A DNA stretch of 56,340 nucleotides from Candidatus Acidiferrum typicum (GTDB lineage Bacteria; Acidobacteriota; Terriglobia; Acidiferrales; UBA7541), in NCBI GenBank assembly GCA_025463055.1, contig JAOAPV010000120.1:1-56340 (forward strand), in the 5' to 3' direction. The notes under the pieces were generated by a model, which was given only the letters and a program-made list of their open reading frames with translations, was not told where the DNA came from and ran no database searches. A program made the position numbers and the translations under genes. This document shows, piece after piece, positions 1 through 8,948 of the stretch; position 1 is the stretch's first letter, and each line of letters starts with the position of its first letter.

Positions 1-99
1 ATTCCCGCATTCAAACTCGGCAACCGTTGGAAACTTAGGAAAACCATCCTGGACCGCTGGATGGAACGCAAGATGAGCCAGGTGCAAAGGCGCCGGTAG
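1..99 (+). CDS. C-terminal tail of a small HTH (excisionase/MerR-like) DNA-binding protein, cut by window edge
   Basis: The first 32 codons read in frame 1 to a TAG. The peptide contains PAFKLGNRWKLRKTILDRW, which resembles the end of the helix-turn-helix domain of excisionase-like proteins, where a beta-wing 'P..K.G..WR' is followed by a helix ending 'LD.W...'. The start lies outside the window. The stop is 33 bp before pilM on the same strand, so the two may be co-transcribed. Family assignment rests only on this short tail. Confidence 0.6.
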   Translation: MPAFKLGNRWKLRKTILDRWMERKMSQVQRRR

Positions 100-132
100 G
101 TTTTGCGAGGGGTCGGAGAAAGAGGCCGCGTT

Positions 133-1182
133 ATGTCGTTATTCGGCGGAAAGAGCAGGCAGTTGGTTGGATTGGACATCGGGTCCAGTTCGATCAAGGC
201 CGTGGAACTGAAGGCCACCAAGGGCGGATACGAACTGGTGAGCTTCGGCACCGAAAATTTGGCGCAGGACACGGTTGTTGATGGCGCGATTATGGACGCG
301 CCGCAGGTGGCCAATGCCATCAGCAAGATTTTCGACGCGCAGAGGATCAAGACGAAAAATGTGGCGACGTCCGTTTCGGGACACTCGGTGATCGTAAAGC
401 GCGTTCCGCTCCCCTTGATGACAGAAGACGAGCTTTACGATCGCATTCCGTCGGAAGCCAGCCAGCACATTCCGTTTGATATCGCGGACGTGAACTTGAG
501 CTATCAGTTGCTGGAGTCGATGGACTCGCAGATGGACGTGCTGCTCGTGGCGGTGAAGAAGGACAAGATTCTGAACCACACGAACGTACTAGCGCAGGCG
601 GGCAAGACGCCGGTAGTGGTGGACATCGACGCGTTTGGCTTGCAGAACTGCTTTGAAGTGAACTATGACCCTGACGCCGGGCAAACGGTGGCGCTGCTGA
701 ACGTTGGCGCCAGCGTGATGAACATCAATATTGTGCGCGGCGGTGTGCCGCTGTTTACGCGCGACGTAAGCGTGGGTGGCAACCAGTACACGGATGCGCT
801 GCAGAAAGAACTGGACCTGAGCTTCGAGGATGCGGAGCGGCTGAAGAAGGGCGATTCCCTGCCGAGCGTCACGGACGAGCAGAAGCAGCAAATCCTGCGA
901 AGCGTCTCGGATATTTTGACGCTCGAAATCCAGAAGACGTTCGACTTTTTCCGCGCAACAGCAAGCGGCGAGAACATCCAGCGCATCGTGGTGGCAGGTG
1001 GGACGGCGCGCGTTCCCGGCTTGGTGGACCTGCTTCGCGAGGAATTCGCAATGCCAGTCGAGGAATTGAATCCCTTCCGGAAAGTGCTCGTGAATGCCAG
1101 CAAGCACAGTGAGGATCAAATTCGCGAAATGGGCCCTCGGCTTGCAATAGCGGTGGGGCTGGCACTTAGGAGCTTTGACTAG
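133..1182 (+). CDS. pilM: Type IV pilus inner-membrane platform ATPase-like protein PilM
   Basis: 349-aa actin-fold protein that docks on the cytoplasmic tail of PilN and links the pilus motors to the PilNOP platform. The N-terminal motif GLDIGSSSIKAVEL (about residues 13-26) is the phosphate-1 loop of the PilM/FtsA/MreB fold, and VVAGGTARVPGL near residue 300 is the matching adenosine/phosphate-2 motif. The frame is open from a TTG at 103. I chose ATG 133 because MSLFGGK is the usual PilM start and AGAGG lies just upstream. pilN follows 2 bp after the stop, and the order pilMNOPQ is the canonical operon, which makes the call secure. Confidence 0.95.
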   Translation: MSLFGGKSRQLVGLDIGSSSIKAVELKATKGGYELVSFGTENLAQDTVVDGAIMDAPQVANAISKIFDAQRIKTKNVATSVSGHSVIVKRVPLPLMTEDELYDRIPSEASQHIPFDIADVNLSYQLLESMDSQMDVLLVAVKKDKILNHTNVLAQAGKTPVVVDIDAFGLQNCFEVNYDPDAGQTVALLNVGASVMNINIVRGGVPLFTRDVSVGGNQYTDALQKELDLSFEDAERLKKGDSLPSVTDEQKQQILRSVSDILTLEIQKTFDFFRATASGENIQRIVVAGGTARVPGLVDLLREEFAMPVEELNPFRKVLVNASKHSEDQIREMGPRLAIAVGLALRSFD

Positions 1183-1184
1183 CC

Positions 1185-1835
1185 ATGATTCGCATAAATC
1201 TTCTCGGACAAACGCGACCCAGGGCCGCACGGCGCCCTGTGGACACCGGAGCGGCAATGCCGGTGGTTTTCGTGGGCGCGGGAGCGGCGTTAGGTGTGCT
1301 GGCGCTTTTTCTACTGTACCTCTCGTGGCAGAAGCAGTTGAACGACGAGAACGGGCGGATTAAGCAACTGCAAGCTCAGAAGGCCGATCTAGAGCAGATT
1401 AAGCAGCAAGTCGACACATTCGAGGCGCAGAAGAAAATTTTGACGCAGCGTGTGCAGACCATTGAGCAGTTGCAGCGCGACCGCACGGGTGCGCAGGAAT
1501 TGCTGGATGAAATAGCGAGCACAGTGTCGCGAACGGAAAATCTTTGGCTGATTACCATGACCCGGAAAGGAAACAATCTTTCCATGGATGGAGCAGCGGC
1601 CTCTGTGAACTCAGTGGCTAATTTCATTACCGCCCTGAAGCGCTCAGGCTACTTCCAGAAGGTGGAAATCAAGGAAACGAAGCAGGACGAAAAGAACTCG
1701 GGGATACAGACGTTTTTATTTCAAATGACGGCGGAAATCAGCCCGCCGCAAATGGCACCGGTAACGCCGCGTCCACAGCAGCCGAAAACGGTTGGCGCTC
1801 CGGCAAATACGGCAGCCCCGGCGAAGAAAGGGTAA
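1185..1835 (+). CDS. pilN: Type IV pilus assembly protein PilN
   Basis: 216-aa bitopic inner-membrane protein. The conserved cytoplasmic MIRINLL at the extreme N-terminus is the PilM-binding peptide. A single hydrophobic segment (about residues 25-46) is followed by a charged coiled coil (about 50-105), then a small ferredoxin-like periplasmic domain that pairs with PilO. The C-terminal 35 residues are Pro/Ala-rich and probably disordered. It starts 2 bp after pilM and ends 6 bp before pilO, so translation is likely coupled within the operon. Confidence 0.93.
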   Translation: MIRINLLGQTRPRAARRPVDTGAAMPVVFVGAGAALGVLALFLLYLSWQKQLNDENGRIKQLQAQKADLEQIKQQVDTFEAQKKILTQRVQTIEQLQRDRTGAQELLDEIASTVSRTENLWLITMTRKGNNLSMDGAAASVNSVANFITALKRSGYFQKVEIKETKQDEKNSGIQTFLFQMTAEISPPQMAPVTPRPQQPKTVGAPANTAAPAKKG

Positions 1836-1841
1836 ACAGCC

Positions 1842-2483
1842 ATGGCCAACCCACTACGCGATATGTCGTTGATCATGCAGGTTCTGCTGGCCCTTGCGAT
1901 TACTGTCGTTTTGGTAGTCGTGGGAGTTTACGTGCCAGGTTCTCCGGTCGCGCAAGAGCGGGATGAGGTGGACAAAGCGGTCCGGGAGCGCGCCCAGCTC
2001 AACCAGGAAGTGACGCAGTTACAAGTCTACCGGCAGCGTTACAGCGAATTGAAGTCGCAGATGGACGCGCTCAACAAGCAGCTAGATACGCTGAAGACGA
2101 TCGTGCCGGAAGAGAAAGAGACAGACGAGTTTATCCGGTTGGTGCAGGGAGCGGCAGCCGCGTCGAACGTGCAATTGCGGCGCTTGACGTCGCAGGCGAT
2201 TGTGACCAAGGAGTACCACTACGAGATGCCGTTTGAAGTGCAAGCGGACGGCCCGTATTTCAACATTCTGGACTTCTTCGGACGATTGGGCCGGCTGTCT
2301 CGCATCATCAACGTCGGCGACCTGGTCTTCGCGGACCCTGCGAGCGGCAGTAATAAGGGCGCGAAGTATCCGGTTCGTCCGGGCACGACCGTTTCCGGAG
2401 TTTTTACAGCTACGACGTTCTTTACCAAGCCGAGTGACGCCGGCGCAACTTCGACAGCGGCGAAACCGGCGGGGAAACCCTGA
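1842..2483 (+). CDS. pilO: Type IV pilus assembly protein PilO
   Basis: 213-aa partner of PilN. It has a short cytoplasmic N-terminus, one membrane segment (about residues 11-31, rich in V/L/A), and a periplasmic coiled coil with regular heptads (about 40-90). A ferredoxin-like fold follows, where 'PYFNILDFFGRLGRLSRIINV' type spacing matches PilO. The tail is Ala/Lys-rich. Family length is about 200-220 aa, so it is complete. With PilN and PilP it forms the periplasmic alignment complex beneath the PilQ secretin. Confidence 0.92.
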   Translation: MANPLRDMSLIMQVLLALAITVVLVVVGVYVPGSPVAQERDEVDKAVRERAQLNQEVTQLQVYRQRYSELKSQMDALNKQLDTLKTIVPEEKETDEFIRLVQGAAAASNVQLRRLTSQAIVTKEYHYEMPFEVQADGPYFNILDFFGRLGRLSRIINVGDLVFADPASGSNKGAKYPVRPGTTVSGVFTATTFFTKPSDAGATSTAAKPAGKP

Positions 2484-2489
2484 ACGGGA

Positions 2490-3257
2490 ATGAGCGAAAT
2501 TATGCATTTTGTGAAGACTCTCGTACTCGGGATTACGGTGGCGGCGGTCGCGCCTGGCCTGTATGCACAGGCGAAGCCCGCGAGCGGCACGGGTGCAAAT
2601 CCCGCGACCGCAAAGCCTGCGCCGCAAACCGCGAAGCCCGCCGACAAAACGGCCGCCAAGCCGGTCGCGCAAGCATCGGCAAAACCAGCGGCAACGTCCG
2701 TTTCCAGCGCGCAACATCAGCCCGCTTCGGACGCTAACAAACCAGCATCCGGTGTTAAGTCTGCGGCGCCTTCAACGGCGGTCAAGACTCCACCGCAAGC
2801 TGCAAAGCCTGCCACGCCGGGGCTTAAAAAAGCACCGAGACAAACAGTGAAGAAATCGCCCCCGAGGATCGCAAAACCCGCGGCGTCCGCTGCGAGTTCA
2901 ACGGGCCAAGATAAAGAGACGAAAGTCGCTAAGCGTGATCCTTTTGAATCGTTCGTAGGCCGCGAACACGGTGGCGGCCCTACAGGCCCAATGCCGCCGG
3001 GCAAAGCTGGCTTGCAAGTTAGCACCTTGCGACTAGACGGAATCGTGCGCGCCCCCAGCGGGATGATTGCTGTGGTTTCCAACCCGCAGTCACGGACGTA
3101 TTTTCTACGAGACGGCGACCAGTTATTCGACGGCCGCGTTGAAAAAATCGCTATGGATGGAGTGTCTTTCCACGAAGTCGGGAAAGACGCTTTCGGAAAG
3201 CCTGTGGAGCGCCAAGTGAACAAACGAATTTACGCCAGTGCAGGAGAACAGCAATGA
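2490..3257 (+). CDS. pilP: Type IV pilus assembly protein PilP with long low-complexity linker
   Basis: 255-aa exported protein linking the PilNO platform to the PilQ secretin. A hydrophobic signal (about residues 6-26, ending YAQA) is followed by a roughly 115-residue Ala/Pro/Lys-rich stretch (about 27-145) with repeated 'KPA' units. The globular PilP beta-domain (about 150-250) starts at the conserved KRDPFESFV motif. I see no lipobox cysteine, whereas many proteobacterial PilP proteins are lipoproteins. The low-complexity linker is longer than usual. The stop overlaps the pilQ start (ATGA). Confidence 0.88.
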   Translation: MSEIMHFVKTLVLGITVAAVAPGLYAQAKPASGTGANPATAKPAPQTAKPADKTAAKPVAQASAKPAATSVSSAQHQPASDANKPASGVKSAAPSTAVKTPPQAAKPATPGLKKAPRQTVKKSPPRIAKPAASAASSTGQDKETKVAKRDPFESFVGREHGGGPTGPMPPGKAGLQVSTLRLDGIVRAPSGMIAVVSNPQSRTYFLRDGDQLFDGRVEKIAMDGVSFHEVGKDAFGKPVERQVNKRIYASAGEQQ

Positions 3258-5221
3258 AGACGAATTGGCCAGCCATTCGAATTGGCTGCCTGATATTTGC
3301 GAGCGCGGCACTGGCGACCAGCCCGTCCGACGCTCAAACGCAGGAGCCCGCCGCCAGCGCGACGGCATCCGTAATCTCAAGCGTGGCGATCACGCAAGCC
3401 GCACAGCGCTCCAGCGTGCGCGTCGCAGGGGCAGGGCCGCTGGAAGTCCACGCAGCGCGCGTACAGAATCCAGATCGGTTGGTACTTGACTTCAGCAGCG
3501 CAAAGCTGGCCGTGCAAAAGACGGTGATTCCAGGCGTTTCCGCTCCCGTTCGTGGGGTGCGCATGGGACAGTTTCGGCCAGACGTAGCCCGCGTGGTGAT
3601 TGACCTTACTGCTGCGTCACCATATCAGATTGCCCGCGACGGGGTTTCGGTTGTGGTTTCGTTTGCCACTGTGGTGCAGGATCCCGCAGCTGCCGCGCCG
3701 GCGTTAAAAGCCACATCGGAGAAAATTCCGGTGGAGCGACCGGCGTTTCGTTATGACGTGGCCGGACCGCACAGCTCGGCGGTTTCCTCCGCAAAGCTTC
3801 GCAGGATTTCAGCTCCTCGTTTCGCGTTGCCCGGCGAACTGACCCAGCCTTCAGTCGTTCTGGCATCGTTTGGCGGGAGCACGGAACCTGCGCGTCCGAC
3901 GCCACAGCAGGCTGCGCAGCAGCAATCCGGTAATGCGGCAGCAACAGTAGCGGCAACCGGGAGGTACACCGGTGAGCCTATCTCCGTGAACCTGAAGGAC
4001 GTGGACCTGAAAGACTTCTTCCGCCTGATTCACGAAATTAGCGGACTAAACGTGGTTCTCGACCCGGCGGTCAAGGGAAGCCTAACCATTGTGCTCGATG
4101 AAGTACCCTGGGATCAGGCGCTCGATATCGTGCTGCAGAATAACGGACTAGACAAACAGCTCAGCGGCAACGTTCTGCGCATCGCCACCCGCGACACGAT
4201 GAAGAGGGAAGCGGAAGGGCAACGCGATCTCGAGAAGGCTCAAGCGGAAGCGGTCGCGCCGGTTACTGTGACCCGCGTGCTCAGCTACGGCAAAGCCGAA
4301 AAAATGAAAGACACGCTGAAAAAGTTCCTGTCACAGCGTGGCGATATTCTTTCCGACGACCGTTCGAATCAGCTGATCATTCGCGATATCCCGTCGGTTA
4401 TCCCGGTGATCGACAATTTGATACGTCAATTGGACCGCAAGTCGCAGCAGGTGGAAATCGAAGCGCGCGTAGTTTCCGCCAGCCGCTCATTCGCTCAAGA
4501 TATCGGTGTGCAGCTCGGCTTTGCCGGAACGGCTACCGGCGGGCGAAGCGTGATAGCTGGCGATCCACTTGTGGGAAACAGTACGACGACTGTTTCACCG
4601 TTACCGCCTCCGTTCATCAGTAGCGGCACCAGCACTGGCACTCCTTTGCCCCTGAACGTCAATCTCGGCGCCGGCGCTCCTACAAGCGGTCTCTTTTTGG
4701 GGCACCGTTCGCCTAATTTTGCCGTGGACTTCTTCATTACCGCGGCAGAATCGAAGGGTGTTGGGAAACTGCTTTCAAAGCCGCGTGTGGTGACCCAGAA
4801 CAACGAAAAAGCAATCATCAAGCAAGGTCAGAAGATTCCTATCCAGACGACGATCAACAACACGATTTCTGTCCAATTCATCGATGCCGTGCTGAAACTC
4901 GAAGTGACCCCGCAGATCACTGCGGAAGGCACCGTCTTCATGGACGTGTTGGTTGAGAACACTCAGATCGATCAGGGGATCCCGCGAATCCAGGGTGTTC
5001 CGGCATTGGACACGCAGTCCGAAGAGACGAAAATTCTCGTGGCGGATGGCGGCACAGTCGTGGTGGGAGGCATTATCGTTTCCTCCCAAAACCTTACAAC
5101 GACCGAGGTGCCGCTGCTCGGTAGCCTCCCGCTTATCGGTCACCTTTTCAAGCGCAACAACGTAAATATTACTTCGCAGGAGTTGTTGTTCTTCCTTACC
5201 CCGAGGATTATCCCCGGATAA
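3254..5221 (+). CDS. pilQ: Type IV pilus outer-membrane secretin PilQ
   Basis: 655-aa secretin that forms the outer-membrane gate for the pilus fibre. Order of parts: signal peptide (about 1-27), AMIN domain binding peptidoglycan (about 45-135), linker, STN/N0 domain (about 240-310, VNLKDVDLKDFFRLIHE), N1/NolW domain (about 335-400), and the secretin core (about 405-655) with the VPLLGSLPLIGHLF signature and a C-terminus of LLFFLTPRII. A Gly/Ser/Thr-rich insertion at about 430-490 probably forms the gate-loop region. It begins inside the pilP stop codon. The operon ends here, followed by a perfect palindrome. Confidence 0.95.
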   Translation: MKTNWPAIRIGCLIFASAALATSPSDAQTQEPAASATASVISSVAITQAAQRSSVRVAGAGPLEVHAARVQNPDRLVLDFSSAKLAVQKTVIPGVSAPVRGVRMGQFRPDVARVVIDLTAASPYQIARDGVSVVVSFATVVQDPAAAAPALKATSEKIPVERPAFRYDVAGPHSSAVSSAKLRRISAPRFALPGELTQPSVVLASFGGSTEPARPTPQQAAQQQSGNAAATVAATGRYTGEPISVNLKDVDLKDFFRLIHEISGLNVVLDPAVKGSLTIVLDEVPWDQALDIVLQNNGLDKQLSGNVLRIATRDTMKREAEGQRDLEKAQAEAVAPVTVTRVLSYGKAEKMKDTLKKFLSQRGDILSDDRSNQLIIRDIPSVIPVIDNLIRQLDRKSQQVEIEARVVSASRSFAQDIGVQLGFAGTATGGRSVIAGDPLVGNSTTTVSPLPPPFISSGTSTGTPLPLNVNLGAGAPTSGLFLGHRSPNFAVDFFITAAESKGVGKLLSKPRVVTQNNEKAIIKQGQKIPIQTTINNTISVQFIDAVLKLEVTPQITAEGTVFMDVLVENTQIDQGIPRIQGVPALDTQSEETKILVADGGTVVVGGIIVSSQNLTTTEVPLLGSLPLIGHLFKRNNVNITSQELLFFLTPRIIPG

Positions 5222-5264
5222 CGCTGGACAGCTCAGTGGCGCTACAATTTTCATGAGGATGGGA

Positions 5265-5296
5265 TTCGAGGAGACCGCGGTCTCCTCGAACCTTTT
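5265..5296 (+). terminator. Perfect 26-bp palindrome plus short T-run after pilQ
   Basis: Positions 5265-5290 form an uninterrupted palindrome whose left half is TTCGAGGAGACCG, followed by CCTTTT. It could act as an intrinsic terminator for the pil operon, but the T-run is short and the hairpin ends only 6 bp before the ATG of the next gene. It may therefore instead gate translation of that gene. Confidence 0.5.
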
Positions 5297-6379
5297 ATGA
5301 ACGCAACATTTGCGCAGAGGAGGCGAGCGCTGCAGGCGCAGCTCGCCGCAACGGGGCTATCCGGCGTTCTCTCGACGAATCCGGCTGATTGGTATTACCT
5401 GACCGGGTTCACTGGGGAAGCTGGCGCTCTGCTCATTTCGCGAACCGGATCCGCTCTCGTGACGGACGGACGGTTCACTGTCCAGGCAAAGGAAGAAACC
5501 TCTGCGATTCGGGTGGTGCGGCAGGAATCTTCACTGATGGCCAGCGTCGGCAACTGGCTGCATGGCCGCGTGAGCGGAAAGATTGCTTTTGATGCCGGGC
5601 AAATCACCGTGGACCAATTTCGGACGCTGCGCCGGGCCGCAGGACCGCGCGTACGTTTGACCGCGGCCCGGGGCGAAATCGCTTCGCTGCGCCAGCGGAA
5701 GGAGCCGGGTGAGATCGAGCAGATGCGCAAGGCCGCGGTGCTTGCCGGTAAGATTGTCACCGCAGCTTTCAAGCTGCTGAAACCTGGTGTGCGCGAAATC
5801 GAGATCGCGGCGGAGATTGAGTATCAGATGCGGAGCCGCGGAGCGTCGGGTCCGGCATTCGAGACGATCGTCGCCTTCGGCGCTCGTTCAGCCCATCCGC
5901 ATGCGCAGCCCACGGAAAAGCGCCTGGCCAAAAATGAATTGGTCGTACTGGACCTGGGTGTTATACTCGCCCACTATTGCAGCGATATTACGCGGACTGT
6001 CTTCCTAGGACGCGCTCCTGCGCGCATTCGGCGGTTCTATCGCGCAGTCCAGGAAGCTCAGGCGGCCGCGGTAGCCGCGGCGCAGGCCGGCGTGACCTGT
6101 GGGGAGGTCGATGCCACCGCCCGACGCGTTCTCACGCGTTCTCGGCTTGAGCGGTATTTCGTGCACAGCACCGGACACGGGCTGGGGCTGGAAGTGCACG
6201 AGAATCCACGGGTGGCGCGCGGACAGAAGCATGTTTTGGCCCCTGGGAATGTGATTACGATTGAACCCGGGGTTTATGTGCCGGGCCTCGGAGGAATCCG
6301 CATTGAAGACGACGTTGCGGTGCATGCTGGGCGAACAGAGGTGCTCACCCGTGTTCCGCGGGACCTTATCGAGATTTGA
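5297..6379 (+). CDS. M24 family Xaa-Pro aminopeptidase / dipeptidase
   Basis: 360-aa cytosolic metallopeptidase that removes N-terminal residues ahead of proline. Residues 1-130 form the creatinase N-domain and about 137-355 the pita-bread catalytic domain. The five metal ligands are visible: D219 (VVLDLG), D230 (SDITRT), H294 (STGHGLG), E323 (TIEPG) and E337 (RIEDDV). The length matches the short YpdF/PepQ-like class. The ATG at 5297 has no Shine-Dalgarno sequence in the usual window, because the only AGGAG (5269-5273) is locked in the preceding palindrome. The gene sits between pilQ and accB, an order common near accBC. Confidence 0.92.
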   Translation: MNATFAQRRRALQAQLAATGLSGVLSTNPADWYYLTGFTGEAGALLISRTGSALVTDGRFTVQAKEETSAIRVVRQESSLMASVGNWLHGRVSGKIAFDAGQITVDQFRTLRRAAGPRVRLTAARGEIASLRQRKEPGEIEQMRKAAVLAGKIVTAAFKLLKPGVREIEIAAEIEYQMRSRGASGPAFETIVAFGARSAHPHAQPTEKRLAKNELVVLDLGVILAHYCSDITRTVFLGRAPARIRRFYRAVQEAQAAAVAAAQAGVTCGEVDATARRVLTRSRLERYFVHSTGHGLGLEVHENPRVARGQKHVLAPGNVITIEPGVYVPGLGGIRIEDDVAVHAGRTEVLTRVPRDLIEI

Positions 6380-6385
6380 ACAGGC

Positions 6386-6922
6386 ATGAAACCCAAAAAG
6401 CCCTCAAAACCAAGCGCCAACTCGCAGTTTGCCGGCACGGAAATTGAGCATATCGAGCACCTGCTAAATTTCATGACCGAGCACAACCTCGAAGAGTTTG
6501 AGTATTCGCGCGGCGACTGGAAGATTCGTCTGAAGAAACCTTCGGTCAGTGCTGGCGTGGGTACGCGGCAGTTCGCGGCTCCGGAAATCATCATCCCCGG
6601 CGCAGCGCAAACTCAACCAGCGTCTGCACCCAGCGCTCCCGCGTCCACGGCGGAAACCCGTTCGACGGAGGAGCTGCACCTGGTGAAGTCGCCGATCGTG
6701 GGCACGTACTACGAATCGCCGAGTCCTGGCGCGGAAGCGTTTATCAAGGTCGGTGCGTACGTGGAGACCGGGCAGACTTTGTGCATTGTGGAAGCCATGA
6801 AACTCATGAATGAGATTGAATCGGACATCAGCGGCGAGGTGCTCCGTATCTTTGTGGAGAACGGGCAGCCCGTCGAATATGGCCAGCCGCTCTTCGGCAT
6901 CCATCCTCGCCGGAAGAAATAG
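6386..6922 (+). CDS. accB: Biotin carboxyl carrier protein of acetyl-CoA carboxylase
   Basis: 178-aa carrier that shuttles carboxybiotin between AccC and the carboxyltransferase in the first step of fatty-acid synthesis. After a helical N-terminal region (about 15-50) comes a Pro/Ala-rich hinge (about 72-93) and the biotinyl domain (about 97-175). The biotinylation motif EAMKLM places biotin on K139. A Pro-Gly-rich loop ([16 protein letters not shown]) is the AccB 'thumb' typical of ACC carriers. It is followed by accC at 15 bp, the standard accBC pair. Confidence 0.97.
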   Translation: MKPKKPSKPSANSQFAGTEIEHIEHLLNFMTEHNLEEFEYSRGDWKIRLKKPSVSAGVGTRQFAAPEIIIPGAAQTQPASAPSAPASTAETRSTEELHLVKSPIVGTYYESPSPGAEAFIKVGAYVETGQTLCIVEAMKLMNEIESDISGEVLRIFVENGQPVEYGQPLFGIHPRRKK

Positions 6923-6937
6923 CCGGCCCTGACCGAT

Positions 6938-8287
6938 ATGTTCCAGAAAATTCTAGTTGCTAATCGCGGGGAAATCGCGCTTCGGGTCATCTGCGCGTGC
7001 AAAGAGCTCGGAATTTCCACCGTGGCGGTTTACTCCGAGGCGGACCGAAATTCCCTGCACGTGCGATTTGCCGATGAAGCGGTCTGCATCGGGCCGCCGC
7101 GCAGCAGTGAAAGTTACCTGAATATCCCACAAGTGATTAGCGCTGCGGAAATCACCAACGTAGACGCCATCCATCCTGGTTACGGTTTTCTTTCGGAGAA
7201 CGCCAACTTCGCTAAAGTTTGCGAGGCTTCCGAAATTACTTTCATTGGCCCGACTGCCGAAGTCATCGAGATGATGGGAGAGAAAGACCGCGCGCGCAGG
7301 GAAGTGAAAGCCGCGGGGCTACCCACTATTCCCGGAAGCGACGGCATCGTTGAGGGGGAAGAGCAGCTTGGGAAGGAGGCTGCGCGAATCGGCTATCCCT
7401 TAATCCTTAAAGCCGTCGCCGGAGGCGGTGGGCGCGGCATGCGCGTTGTGCGCAACCAGGGCGAATTGCTTTCCGCGTATCAGACGGCGCGTAGCGAGGC
7501 GCAGCAAGCGTTTGGGAATCCAGACGTGTATGCGGAGCGCTTTCTGGAGCATCCTCGCCACATTGAGTTCCAGGTGCTCGGTGACCAGCACGGCAAGATC
7601 ATCCATCTGGGCGAGCGCGAATGCAGCATTCAGCGGCGTCACCAAAAATTGATCGAGGAATCGCCGTCGCCGGGCATGGACGCCAAGCGGCGCAAAGAGT
7701 TGGGCGCTAAAGTGGTGCGCGCACTCGAAAAGATCGGGTATACCAACGCAGGAACTGTTGAATTCCTGATGGACCAGGATGGTTCGCTGTATTTCATCGA
7801 AATGAATACGCGCATTCAGGTGGAGCACCCGGTCACGGAGTTGGTTACCGGCGTGGATCTGATTAAGGCGCAGATTCGCATAGCCGCAGGGGAACGCCTC
7901 GAGGACGCGGTTGGGGAAATGCAGTTCTCAGGCCACGCCATCGAGTGCCGCATCAATGCCGAGGACCCCGATACGTTCGTTCCGTCGGCGGGGCGCATCA
8001 CAACGTTTCAGGCGCCGGGAGGCACGGGTGTTCGCGTGGATTCCGCCGCATACGCCGACGCCGTGATTCCGCCGTACTACGATTCGATGATTGCAAAGCT
8101 GATCGTCAAGGGGCGCGATCGCGCCGAAGCCGTCGGGCGAATGAAGCGAGCGCTGGAAATGTTCGTAATTGAAGGCATCAAGACGTCGATCCCGTTGCAT
8201 CGGCGCATCCTCGCCGACGCCGATTTCGCTGCGGGAAAAATCGATACGCATTTCATCGAGCGGTTGCTGGGAACGAACGGAAAATAG
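6938..8287 (+). CDS. accC: Biotin carboxylase subunit of acetyl-CoA carboxylase
   Basis: 449-aa ATP-grasp enzyme that carboxylates the biotin of AccB using bicarbonate and ATP. The N-terminus begins [17 protein letters not shown], the hallmark of the family. The ATP-binding glycine-rich loop ([12 protein letters not shown], about residues 159-170) and the catalytic [14 protein letters not shown] segment (about 288-301) are both present. Length is the usual 445-455 aa. No carboxyltransferase genes are nearby, so accA/accD must lie elsewhere. Confidence 0.97.
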   Translation: MFQKILVANRGEIALRVICACKELGISTVAVYSEADRNSLHVRFADEAVCIGPPRSSESYLNIPQVISAAEITNVDAIHPGYGFLSENANFAKVCEASEITFIGPTAEVIEMMGEKDRARREVKAAGLPTIPGSDGIVEGEEQLGKEAARIGYPLILKAVAGGGGRGMRVVRNQGELLSAYQTARSEAQQAFGNPDVYAERFLEHPRHIEFQVLGDQHGKIIHLGERECSIQRRHQKLIEESPSPGMDAKRRKELGAKVVRALEKIGYTNAGTVEFLMDQDGSLYFIEMNTRIQVEHPVTELVTGVDLIKAQIRIAAGERLEDAVGEMQFSGHAIECRINAEDPDTFVPSAGRITTFQAPGGTGVRVDSAAYADAVIPPYYDSMIAKLIVKGRDRAEAVGRMKRALEMFVIEGIKTSIPLHRRILADADFAAGKIDTHFIERLLGTNGK

Positions 8288-8291
8288 CTTT

Positions 8292-8936
8292 ATGCGTCTT
8301 GTCCTGCCCAGGCTGTATGTGATACTAGACGCAACATTGCTCAATAATTCTCCACACGATTGTGCGCGGGAACTTGCCGCTGCCGGTGTCCGGTTGCTGC
8401 AATACCGCGATAAAATGGCATCTGCTCGTGATTTGCTTGCGACTTCACGCGAACTCGTCTCGTCGCTGAACACCTATGGAACTTCCCTGGTTGTGAACGA
8501 CAGGCCCGATGTCGCCGTGCTGGCTGGGGCAGCGGGCGTGCACGTTGGACAAGAGGATTTGGACCCGGAGCAGGCGCGCGCCGTCGTGGGCGAAGAAATG
8601 TGGATCGGCACGTCCACACATAACCTGGAGCAGTTCCGCCGGGCCGCGGCGACTTCTGTGGACTACATTGCGGTCGGGCCGATCTTTGCCACTACTTCCA
8701 AAGCAAATCCCGATCCCGTTGTTGGACTGGAATTGATCCGCCAGGTGCGCCATCTTACCGAGAAGTCGATTGTGGCGATTGGCGGTATTACGCTGGAGCG
8801 CGCCGCGTCGGTCATTGAGGCTGGAGCCGACAGCGTCGCTGTGATTCGCGACGTGGTGTGCGCGGAAGAGCCCGGCGAGCGAGCGCGGCGCTTTCTGGAC
8901 ATGCTGGACGCGGCGAATCACGCCGCTGCCGTCTAA
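8292..8936 (+). CDS. thiE: Thiamine-phosphate synthase
   Basis: 214-aa TIM-barrel enzyme joining hydroxymethylpyrimidine-PP and thiazole-P to make thiamine phosphate. Visible family motifs are LLQYRDK (pyrophosphate binding), VVNDRPDVAVLAGAAGVHVG, IGTSTHN, YIAVGPIFATTSK and IVAIGGIT. The frame is open upstream into accC, but ATG 8292, 4 bp after the accC stop, starts the conserved MRLVLPRLYVI. No other thi gene is adjacent. Confidence 0.93.
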   Translation: MRLVLPRLYVILDATLLNNSPHDCARELAAAGVRLLQYRDKMASARDLLATSRELVSSLNTYGTSLVVNDRPDVAVLAGAAGVHVGQEDLDPEQARAVVGEEMWIGTSTHNLEQFRRAAATSVDYIAVGPIFATTSKANPDPVVGLELIRQVRHLTEKSIVAIGGITLERAASVIEAGADSVAVIRDVVCAEEPGERARRFLDMLDAANHAAAV

Positions 8937-8948
8937 GGATTTCACGGA

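Noticed and set aside
589-1257. 222-codon minus-strand frame over pilM
   Set aside because: Opposite a well-supported pilM with conserved motifs; no recognisable domain of its own.
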